Shown one piece after another: positions 22,601 through 34,600 of a stretch of DNA of 64,000 nt. The stretch spans positions 9,525,671 to 9,589,670 of the forward strand of contig NC_087064.1 in assembly GCF_963678635.1 (NCBI RefSeq). Reading direction: 5' to 3'. Position numbers and translations under genes: made by a program. A model generated the notes under the pieces. The model worked only from the letters and a program-made list of their open reading frames with translations, ran no database searches and had not been told where the DNA came from. Source of the DNA: Symsagittifera roscoffensis. Taxonomy: Eukaryota > Xenacoelomorpha > Acoela > Convolutidae. Every line of letters starts with the position of its first letter. Positions within the stretch are counted from its first letter, which is position 1.

Positions 22601-25600
22601 ATTTTTTTCGTATTAAAAACTCATTTGCTTATTATCTAATAGGTCAATATTAACACTAATGGCCTTGATTTATTTTCTTACATTGAGATTTTTGCGATTT
22701 ACTTTGAGATTTTGAATATTCAATTCTGATTGGCTGAAAGTAAGCTAAAATTAATTTCAAGCATTCGGTCCCTCAAGCATGAGGGACGCCACCATACAAT
22801 ATCAACAAGTAATCTAGTTTTTAAAAGCTTCTAACAATTGTCAAGTAGTCTAAGAAGAGGATTGCTGTTCTTCTAATTGCCGTACAAGTCATCAAATGAC
22901 TGCGGTTGTGTTTTTGATCGAGCTGGTGTGGCAAACAATTCGTATGGTAAATAATTTTTAATCTCACTGGCTTTTGGGATTTTGAGAACAATGTTTAGCG
23001 TTGCCTCTTTTCTCAAAATTTTTTTTATAATACGCGACAGGACTTGTAAAAAACAATTTCATTGGCTTTTCTTATGACACACGGTAAATGTTTTGTTGTT
23101 GATTAAATACGGATTGTGCTGGTGCTTCATCAGGTTTCATTCACAGCAATTAGTAATGAATCCGAACACTGGTAGTGTTTTAGTTTAGCTCTCTAGATTT
23201 TTTTATGTTAAGAAACTTTTTTTGAGCCCTGAAAAACTGAGTCATCTCATCAATTTTTTCTTAATTTTTTCTATTCATCCTTTTATTATCACCCTTTTGT
23301 TTTTTTTGCAATTGAGTTGTTTCTTAAGTGTACGGAAACTGTAATGAAGACTGTTTTCAGCGTTTTATGATGTATTAAAAAAACTTTTGCATTTTGTTGT
23401 TAATGTTTCAGACAGCAATCGCAATCTCACAAAATCATTAACCTAATTTGAGTAACGAGATCCACAAAATCAATAATCAAAAAGTATCTCTGTATCAATT
23501 TGCATGAAACCGACACAGAATTTGATTTTCGTTTTTCAATCCAGGCTACTGTATCGGTAGATTTCACATGTTTTGTAGGCAAAAAACTTGAAAACTGGTA
23601 TGATTAACAACCTTGCTGTATCATAAGTATTAGTTATTATTAATCATAACATCATTTCTTTGAACATGGTAAAAAAATTTAACTACATCTTCACCTTAGT
23701 TTAATTTTCGTTCTTTCTGCCTACAATTAAAAATTGTTTCTATAAATCTTTGTAAAACTAACCCCGAGACAATATTGAGTTATACTACACGCTCCTTTTT
23801 TCCAAATTTCATGAAATGTGTTAACAACTTGATTAAAAAATTTGAAATTTAGACAGTTTGTGCCGTCTAGTTCTCATCTTGGTGTCTGTTAAAAAGTATT
23901 GAGAAGCAACCATTTCAACTTTTATCTGCCCACTATCTTATTCATTTCCAGGAATCTGTTCAAATGAGCAATATATTTTTGCTTTATTCAATATCCCTTA
24001 TACTGCTGTGATGCTTCTTCCTATATTTTTGTAGTCATTAAAATTTGGGAACTTTTTCTCACAACGGTGAATACTACAAAAAATATATCAACCTTGCATC
24101 TGTCTCTATGTCGTGTTGTATCAGCTCGCATTTAACTTTTGACAAAATTTGTTTCTACTGTACATTGAATATACCAGAACTCTGAGTTTAAATGCATAAA
24201 TTTACTTGCCCGGCATAAGACCTTTGCCGATCCAAAGGGTCCCAAGGGTCCCCCTTTGTACTATTTTGAGGTATCCATTTTTGGTGACGGAGCCAAAAAA
24301 ATTTTCAAAGGCGCCTCTGGTGCCAGTATATACTAATTTTGATGGGGAGCGCGCGCCGAAAAAACGCGATTTTTTGGTCAACATTTTCCAAAAAATGCCT
24401 AAAAAGTATTTTTTGGTCTTTTTTTCTCAAAATTTTGCTTGCGGCGCACAAAATTTGGCCAAAACAGGGTCGTTTGAGTGCTTTGGGAAAATCGGAAAAG
24501 GAGACAAAATTTTCGAAGTTTTTTTGAAAATCAGCCCCTGCCCCCACATTCTTTTTTTTCGAAAATACAAATGAGTAGATTAATGGAGTAATGTTCCTTT
24601 CTAGTTGAGCGACATTGCTGCCAAGGGAGGTTTGGGCAACCTGATAGATTTGCTGGCACAAACAAAATTCGATAAGGATTCTTCTTCTGGAAGCGAGGAT
24701 GGCAATCACGATGATGGAAACGAAGCAGGTAATTGCGATTCATGTTTCGACCAATGATGTCAATAGTAATGAAAAATTTTGGATAATATTTCGACTGAAG
24801 ACTTGTGCAAGCAGATCCCGGGTCAAAGTTTTGACTTTATGTTCCGACCAGCGCGATCGAATCGCCTATGTATCGCCCAGCGCAACCAGAAACCCATGTT
24901 TCGACCAAGTTCGACAACCCATTTATGATTTGGATAACCACTCCATTTAACCAGGGAAACGCTAATAATTTATAATTTTTGCGTTTTGCAGCAAAGTTTA
25001 ATCGGAAAGAAAACAACACAGCAGTCGCCGAAAAGGTAATGCGTCGTAGCGAACCGACTTTTTTCAATCGGATTACCAATTTTCATTAAACTCACTTTTT
25101 CCCATCTGCATTTTCTCTCTGCAGAAGTTTTCTATCGAGCAAATGAACTTTGGTTGAAGTATTTGAACAAAAATAACAAAAAAAATTCCACAAACTTTAA
25201 GCAATTATGATGCGACTTTGAGTAAAGTTGGTTTCGACTAATTTGAACCTTTATGTTTCGACTATCACTTCAACTATAGGCGCTGCGCTGCATGGATGTT
25301 TTTCGGCAAGCTATGACGTTCGCCTCGATCAATTCGGTCAAAACATACTGCGGAAACCTCGAACCGAGATATCATTTTTTAAAATATAAATCTGCAATTA
25401 AAATCAACAACTGAGTTTTTAATGCATTTTTAAGCATGAAAAGCACTAGAGACTAAAAAATGAACTGTCACACCGAGAAACCCAGTTTTCTGCTGATAAC
25501 TTTCACGTTGTGAGAACAATTTTTTTTCTTCTATTCAAGAGAACTCTTTTGTGCAAGAGCAGTTCACTGTAATTTACTGTAGAAGGTAAAGAACTAGACA

Positions 25601-28600
25601 TGTAATGGCTGAAACTGAGCACTAATTACGTTTCGATTTATATGCTGGCCGATTTAACTTTAAGCTAGTTGAGGTTTTGCAAGTCGATAAAGTGCCCCAA
25701 TGATTCCCAATGACAAAACCATTGAAACAGGATAGTCAGAATATTGAAAAAGTTTTTTTACAGAGTTAAAATCAAATTGCTGACAATATCATTTTCGGTC
25801 AAAGGAGTTCAAACAATCTAAAAATGCTCACTTTGACATCGAACCAGGGGGCGAATCTAAAACTTTTTCAACCATTCCTTTCCTTTTTTTAAGTCGGCCA
25901 AATTAATTTTCCGAGCTCACACAAGTCACTACAACGACCCTGTTCTGACCAAATACACTGACCTGTTTGAGAAAGTTTGATTTTTTTGATAAACCAATGT
26001 TTAAAATAAATTGGGATCGAACGAAAAGTGGTAACTCAATATTTTATTTAACAGAGAGGGAGTAATTCAAATCACATAGGTTGCACAAATTTTTTTTTTC
26101 TAATAGACCAAAAATTTGTCGATTTGTACTTGACAAGGCATGAAAAAATGATCTAAAACAATAAAGAAAAAATCAATTAATGCAATTTTTTATGAACTTT
26201 TTGCTTAATTATTTGCCGAAAAGTACCTAACATTAATAAAAGCTTTTCTGAATCTAAAATGTATTCTGATAATCGTAGGTTTTTCTTGTCAAAAATAAGA
26301 ATATTTTAAGTATGGCGAAGCAACACAGAAAAATCTCGCTCAGAAATCTTTCCGATCTGTGTTGCAAAAACGTATCGAAAAACTATTTACAAAATCTTAG
26401 TTTCTTTCTAAAGCAGAAACAAGCAAAAAAGAACTCAAATTTCTTAAACAAACACACAAATCATAGACCACGTTGCAAAAACCTACAAAAATGTGTTTGC
26501 GATTTCCAAAAGCATAGAAAGTTAAGTCTTGAAATAACTTTTTTGATTTAAACATTGTTGTGGGTCCTCAAAATCAGTGTCCGACAGCTCAATCTCATTT
26601 ACTGCCAATAATTTGAACTTACCAGCTAAATCTTAAAAACTGCAAAAACGAACACCTCTCCGATCTCAAAAACTGGTAGAATGAACACCTTTCCGATTTC
26701 AAATACTAGAAGATTTTTAAAAATTTTCGATCTCATATACCGAGAGAATGAAGGTTGTTTGATCTCAAATACTAACAGCACAAACAGTTTTCCAATCTCA
26801 AATTTTAAAAAAAGTTAAAACAAACAGAGGTACACTATTTCATGGGTTATATGCTGATTTATCAAAAAAACTTCGTTTATTTCAAAAACTAAATGTTACA
26901 TCCAAGGTTTCGGTTGAGCAAAAAAATTAGGATTTGTTATTGCATTCCACTAACAATAGTTAAATCCTTTTTTTTTTAATTTTGGAGTTTTTTTTACGTA
27001 AAAAAAGCATATCATGCAGTTTTCATAAATAGAATTCATATGATTAGCATTTTTTCCTGAAAAAACACACTTTTGATAACCAATATGTTTATTTTTCAAT
27101 GGAAATCCAAAGTAAGCTCATTCGGTCTTGCCTAGTAACCTTTTAAAAGGATTTTTTTTAAATGAGTGGAAAAAATGCGTGTTATACAAGTTTTATATAC
27201 GGGAATCGTGTGATAAGCATTTTTTCACAAAAACCAGGCATAGAATTGTGTGGTAAGCATTTTTTTGTATGGACTTGTATCAAAAGCATTTTTGTTTTAG
27301 TGAAGTCAACCCGGGTGTCGATTAAAACGAACTTCATATTAGGCATTGCTAGCTTAATTAATAATTTCAGAAATGAAAAAAGTTTGGCTTCCAATCTTGT
27401 TCTCTTGTGTATCGATAACTTATTCTCATTCACTCAGACCAATTTAAGTTCATGCTGCAAAAAGTTCCACGAAGCGTTGTTTTTAGAAACCAAAATCAGG
27501 CTGAAAAATGTGTATGAGAAAATTAATTGAGAAAATTGCGTAGCTGTTTTTTTCCTACTTTGTCAGCTGTCGGATCAAAAAACTGCCCACCCGGTTTAAT
27601 CTTCACGAAAACGCAAATCATACAATTTTTTTACTGCGTCTTAAGAAAAATCTAATCATGCAAATTTTTTACTGTTTTGAAAATTATTATTGGTTTAATC
27701 GAATTTCAAATTTGAAATTATTTAATACTTAGGATTGTAGTCGTGCAGTCAGAAAATGAAAGTAATCATTTATGGAAATGGTATGACAAGCATTTTTTGA
27801 AAGTCACTCTGAAACTTCCCTTTCAATTTTTCTAAAACGATGAAAAAAAAACTTTTTTTCTGCGATGCCTATTTTATAGGGTAGAAAAAAATCATTTCAA
27901 ATTTTTAAAATACAAAAAGAAGCCTCATTGAAAGTTTCAGCAAAAATTAGAACTTTCATATTTTCATCATCGGAAGAACAAAAAACATATATTCAAGGCG
28001 GTTAGTTTTAAATCTAGTAAAAATTCACTTTTACTTTACTGAAAAACGCTAGTCATTCACTTTTTATTGATACAAAAGTAATAATCATAGAATTATAGAT
28101 CTTTCATGCTATTTTCTGTACTTATGAAATTGTATAAAAATTGTGTGAGTAGTATGTTTCGATCAACTCGGGCTAGCTCGATCTGAAGTGAAATTATCCA
28201 GTCGCTAATTTAGTCGAGTTGAGTTACAAACTGAGCTAAAAACGAATTAAAAACTACAAAAACCGAAAAAGTCTTCGATATGTTTATTGAAATATCTGTT
28301 GCAGTCGACAGCAGCGTTGACATCTCCAATCATCTTAAAATGAGTGACTTGATTCCCATTGGACGGAATGGGGGAGAGTTGGATGGGTTCTACAGGTACT
28401 CCGGATCCCTCACCACTCCCCCCTGTAACGAGATAGTGGAGTGGACTGTCTTCCACAAACCCATCTTCATCTCTTTGAAACAGGTACTAATTGATATCAA
28501 AGAAATAGGGTGTGTGTGTGGGGGGAGTAGAGGGGGGCGTGGCTTTTCTTTATTTTTTCCTTGGCAGCGTTAAAATTGAGATGAAACAAGAACAACCTAA

Positions 28601-31600
28601 TTTCACAGAATATAATTTCATGAGAAAACTTAGAAATACTTTCGTCTATTCTCTGGGCCTCTTTACGCAGTTAAGTAGAAAAAAATCAAGCTCTATCAAT
28701 TTACGGCATAAAAAGCACCCATCGCATCAATTTTGCAAAGAAGGCGTCAACATTCGTTATACTTGTAATTGCTCACATGAAACCGTTTTTGATAGATTTA
28801 AGTATCGTATAATATTTGAAATCTATTGAAAATATTTGTGTTAAGCAAGTATGAAAAAATGATATAATTTACTTTAGCAAATGGTTATCTCAAAACTGTT
28901 AAAAGATTAAGCATAGGGGGGACAGGGGGGGGGGGCGTGGCTTTTCTGTATTTTTTCATTGGCAGCGTTAAAAATGAGATGAAACAAGCACAACCTAATT
29001 TCAAAGAATATAATTTCATAAGACAACTTAGAAATGCCTTCGTCTATTCTCTGGGCCTCTTTACGCAGTTAAGTATCAAAAAATCAAGCTCTATCAACTT
29101 ACGGCATAAAAAACACCCATCGCATCAATTTTGCAAAGAAGCCGTCAACATTCGTTATACTTGTAATTGCTCAAATGAAACCGTTTTTTTTTGGGGGGGG
29201 GAGGCGTGGCTTTCTGTATTTTTCCGTGGCAGCGTCAAAACTGAGTTGAAGCAAGCACAACCTAATTTCAAAGAATATAATTACATAAGACAACTTAGAA
29301 ATGCCTTCGTCTATTCTCTGGGCCTCTTTACGCAGTTAAGTATGGAAAAATCAAGCTCTATCAATTTACGGCATACAAAACACCCATCGCATCAATTTTG
29401 CAAAGAAGGCGTCAACATTCGTTATACTTGTAACTTCTCAAATGAAACCGTTTTTAATATTTTTAAGAAATGTATAATTTTTGAAAATTATTGAAAATTT
29501 ACGGCATAATTTATTGAAAATTTACTCTATCAATTTACGGCATAAAAAGCACCCATCGCATCAAATTTGCAAAGAAGGCATCAAAATTCGTTTTACTTGT
29601 ATTTTGCTCAAATGAAACCGTTTTTAATATTTTTAAGAACTGTATAATTTTTGAAAATTATTGAAAATATTTGTGTTAAGCAATATTGAAAAATTGATGT
29701 CATGTGCTTTAGCAAAATTTTTTCTCTAAATTGTTAAAATTTTGAGCAGAGGGGGTAAGCGTCGCTTTTTTGTGCTTTTTTGCTTGGCGGCGTTAAAGTT
29801 GACAAGTTGACATAACCTAATTTCACAGAATATATTTTTCATAAGACAACTTAGAAATTCCTTCGTTTTTTCTCTTGGCCTCTTTACGCAGTTAAGTATG
29901 ACAAAAAATCAAGATCTATCAACTTACGGCTTTAAAAGCAACCATCGCATCAATTTTGCAAAGAAGGCATCAAACTTCGTTATTTTGTAATTTGCGTGGC
30001 TTTCTGTATTTTTTCCTTGGCGGCGTTAAAGTTAAGATGAAAAAAACATAACCTAGTACACAGAAAATAATTTCATAAGACAACTTAGAAATGCCTTCGT
30101 CTATTCTCTTGGCCTCTTTAAGCAGTTAAGTATGAAAACAATCAAGCTCTATCAACTTACGGCATAAAAAACATCCATCGCATCAATTTCGCAAAGGAGG
30201 CATCAACATTTGTTGTCTTTTTACTTTCCTCAAATGAAACCGTTTTTTTGGAGGGGGGGATATGGCTTTTTGTATTTTTTCCGTGGCAGCGTCAAAATTG
30301 AGTTGAAACAAGCACAACCTAGTTTCACAGAATATAATTACAAAAGACAACTTAGAAATGCCTTCGTCAATTCTCTGGGCCTCTTTACCCAGTTAAGTAT
30401 GAAAAAAATCAAGCTCTATCAATTTACCGCATAAAAAGCACCCATCGCATCAATTTTGCAAAGAAGGCGTCAACATTCGTTATATTTTTAATTTGCTCAA
30501 ATGAAACCGTTTTCTTGGGGGGAAGGGCGGGGCTTTCTGTATTTTTTGTGGCAGTATCAAAATTGAGATGAAACAAGCAAAACCTAATTTCACAGAATTT
30601 AAATTCATACGGCAACTTAGAAATGCCTTCGTCTATACTCTGGGCCTTTTTACGCAGTTAAGTGGGATAAAAATCAAACTCTATCATTTTACGGCATAAA
30701 ATTCACCCATCGCATCAATTTCGCAAAGGAGGCATCAACATTTGTTGTCTTTTTACTTTCCTCAAATGAAACCGTTTTTTTTGGAGGGGGGGATATGGCT
30801 TTTTGTATTTTTTCCGTGGCAGCGTCAAAATTGAGTTGAAACAAGCACAACCTAGTTTCACAGAATATAATTACAAAAGACAACTTAGAAATGCCTTCGT
30901 CAATTCTCTGGGCCTCTTTACCCAGTTAAGTATGAAGAAAATCAAGCTCTATCAATTTACCGCATAAAAAGCACCCATCGCATCAATTTTGCAAAGAAGG
31001 CGTCAACATTTGTTATATTTTTATTTTGCTCAAATGAAACCGTTTTCATGGGGGGGTGGCTCTCTGTGTTTTTTGTGGCAGTGTCAAAATTGAGATGAAA
31101 CAAGCAAAACCTGATTTCACAGAATATAAATACAAAAGACAATTTAGAAATGCATTCGTCTATTCTCTGGGCCTCTTTACCCAGTTAACTATGAAAAAAA
31201 TCAAGCTCTATCAATTTACAGCACAAAAAGCACCCATCGCATCAATTTTGCAAAGAAGGCGTCAACATTTGTTATATTTTTATTTTGCTCAAATGAAACC
31301 GTTTTCTTGGGGGGGGGGGTGGCTTTCTGTGTTTTTTGTGGCAGTGTCAAAATTGAGATGAAACAAGCAAAACCTGATTTCACAGAATATAAATACAAAA
31401 GACAATTTAGAAATGCCTTCGTCTATTCTCTGGGCCTCTTTACCCAGTTAACTATGAAAAAAATCAAGCTCTATCAATTTACAGCACAAAAAGCACCCAT
31501 CGCATCAATTTTGCAAAGAAGGCGTCAACATTCGTTATATTTTTAATTTGCTCAAATGAAACCGTTTTCTTGGGGGGAAGGGCGGGGCTTTCTGTATTTT

Positions 31601-34600
31601 TTGTGGCAGCATCAAAATTGAGATGAAACAAGCAAAACCTAATTTCACAGAATTTAAATTCATACGGCAACTTAGAAATGCCTTCGTCTATTCTCTGGGC
31701 CTTTTTACGCAGTTAAGTGGGATAAAAATCAAACTCTATCATTTTACGGCATAAAATTCACCCATCGCATCAATTTCGCAAAGGAGGCATCAACATTTGT
31801 TGTCTTTTTACTTTCCTCAAATGAAACCGTTTTTTTGGAGGGGGGGATATGGCTTTTTGTATTTTTCCGTGGCAGCGTCAAAATTGAGTTGAAACAAGCA
31901 CAACCTAGTTTCACAGAATATAATTACAAAAGACAACTTAGAAATGCCTTCGTCAATTCTCTGGGCCTCTTTACCCAGTTAAGTATGAAAAAAATCAAGC
32001 TCTATCAATTTACCGCATAAAAAGCACCCATCGCATCAATTTTGCAAAGAAGGCGTCAAAATTTGTTTTATTTTTATTTTGCTCAAATGAAACCGTTTTC
32101 TTGGGGGGGTGGCTTTCTGTGTTTTTTGTGGCAGTGTCAAAATTGAGATGAAACAAGCAAAACCTTATTTCACAGAATATAAATACAAAAGACAATTTAG
32201 AAATGCCTTCGTCTATTCTCTGGGCCTCTTTACCCAGTTAACTATGAAAAAAATCAAGCTCTATCAATTTACAGCACAAAAAGCACCCATCGCATCAATT
32301 TTGCAAAGAAGGCGTCAACATTTGTTATATTTTTATTTTGCTCAAATGAAACCGTTTTCTTGGGGGGGGGGGGGTGGCTTTCTGTGTTTTTTGTGGCATC
32401 GTCAAAATTGAGATGAAACAAGCAAAACCTAATTTCACAGAATTTAAATTCATACGGCAACTTAGAAATGCCTTCGTCTATTCTCTGGGCCTTTTTACGC
32501 AGTTAAGTGTGACAAAAACCAAGCTCTATCAACTTACGGCATAAAAAGCACCCATCGCATCAATTTTGCAAAGAAGGCATCAAAATTCGTTATACTTGTA
32601 TTTTGCTCAAATGAAACCGATTTAATATTTTTAAGAACTGTATAAATTTTGAAAATTTTTGAAAAAAATTGTGTTAAGCAACATTGAAAAAAAGATGTCA
32701 TGTGCTTTAGCAAAAGGTTTTCTCATCAATTTCGCCAAGAAGGCGTCAACATTCGTTGTCTTTTTCATTTGCTCAAATGAAACCGTTTTTTTGGAGGGGG
32801 CGCGGCTTTCTGTATTTTTTCCGTGGGAGCGTCAAAATTGAGTTGAAACAAGCACAACCTAATTTCACAGAATCTAATTACATAAGATAACTTAGAAATG
32901 CCTTCGTCTATTCGCTTGGCCTCTTTACCCAGTTAAGTATAAAAAAATCAAGCTCTATCAATTTACAGCACAAAAAGCACCCATCGCATCAATTTTGCAA
33001 AGAAGGCGTCAAAATTTGTTATATTTTTATTTTGCTCAAATGAAACCGTTTTCTTGGGGGGGTGGCTTTCTGTGTTTTTTGTGGCAGTGTCAAAATTGAG
33101 ATGAAACAAGCAAAACCTTATTTCACAGAATATAAATACAAAAGACAATTTAGAAATGCCTTCGTCTATTCTCTGGGCCTCTTTACCCAGTTAACTATGA
33201 AAAAAATCAAGCTCTATCAATTTACAGCACAAAAAGCACCCATCGCATCAATTTTGCAAAGAAGGCGTCAACATTTGTTATATTTTTAATTTGCTCAAAT
33301 GAAACCGTTTTCTTGGGGGGGGCGTGGCTTTCTGTATTTTTTTGTGGCATCGTCAAAATTGAGATGAAACAAGCAAAACCTAATTTCACAGAATTTAAAT
33401 TCATACGGCAACTTAGAAATGCCTTCGTCTATTCTCTGGGCCTTTTTACGCAGTTAAGTGTGACAAAAATCAAGCTCTATCAATTTACAGCACAAAAAGC
33501 ACCCATCGCATCAATTTTGCAAAGAAGGCGTCAACATTTGTTATATTTTTATTTTGCTCAAATGAAACCGTTTTCATGGGGGGTGGCTCTCTGTGTTTTT
33601 TGTGGCAGTGTCAAAATTGAGATGAAACAAGCAAAACCTGATTTCACCGAATATAAATACAAAAGACAATTTAGAAATGCCTTCGTCTATTCTCTGGGCC
33701 TCTTTACCCAGTTAACTATGAAAAAAATCAAGCTCTATCAATTTACAGCACAAAAAGCACCCATCGCATCAATTTTGCAAAGAAGGCGTCAACATTTGTT
33801 ATATTTTTAATTTGCTCAAATGAAACCGTTTTCTTGGGGGGGGGTCGTGGCCTTTTGTATTTTTTCCGTGGCAGCGTCAAAATTGAGTTGAAACAAGCAC
33901 AACCTAGTTTCACAGAATATAATTACAAAAGACAACTTAGAAATGCCTTCGTCAATTCTCTGGGCCTCTTTACCCAGTTAAGTATGAAAAAAATCAAACT
34001 CTATCATTTTACGGCATAAAATTCACCCATCGCATCAAATTCGCAAAGAAGGCGTCAACATTTGTTATCTTTTTATTTTGCTCAAATGAAACCCTTTTGG
34101 GGGGGGGGGCGTGGCTTTCTGTCTGTTTTTTGTGGCAGCGTCAAAATTGAGATGAAACAAGCAAAACCTAATTTCACAAAATATAATTACATAAGACAAC
34201 TTAGAAATGCCTCCAACTATTCTCTGGGCCTTTTTACGCAGTTAAGTGTGACAAAAACCAAACTCTATCAACTTACGGCATAAAAAGCACCCATCGCATC
34301 AATTTTGCAAAGAAGGCATCAAAATTCGTTATACTTGTATTTTGCTCAAATGAAACCGTTTTTAATATTTTTAAGAACTATATAATTTTTGAAAATTTTT
34401 GAAAAAAAATGTGTTAAGCATCATTGAAAAAAAGCTGTCATGTGGTTTAGCAAAAGTTTTTCTCATCAATTTCGCAAAGAAGGCGTCAACATTTGTTGTC
34501 TTTTTAATTTGCTCAAATGAAACCGTTTTTTTGGAGGGGGGCCTGGCTTTCTGTATTTTTTCCGTGGCAGTGTCAAAATTGAGATGAAACAAGCAAAACC

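Larger units (their letters stand above)
16343..24604 (+). other. Intron 4 (8.3 kb)
   Basis: Donor GTATGT, acceptor CTTTCTAG. It contains a minus-strand CR1-type LINE relic (about 17100-19140), a foldback (19243-19322), two Helentron-like copies (21163-21685 and about 21770-21980), a 383-bp MITE (22402-22783) and an R2 repeat (24205-24545). I see nothing definable in about 19330-21160 and 22800-24190. Confidence 0.75.

Noticed and set aside
24305-24709. 134-codon minus-strand frame
   Set aside because: It runs through an R2 repeat copy and antisense to carbonic anhydrase exon 5, whose plus-strand coding is supported by phase and family context.
27162-27530. 122-codon plus-strand frame in intron 7
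   Set aside because: Built around the recurring GTATGATAAGCATTTTT-type words; no domain and no splice signals.
28937-29494. 185-codon open frame across two satellite monomers, and similar 60-165-codon frames throughout the array
   Set aside because: They arise because the monomer happens to be open in this frame. They start and stop at variable positions, are shifted by G-run length changes and overlap similar frames on the other strand.
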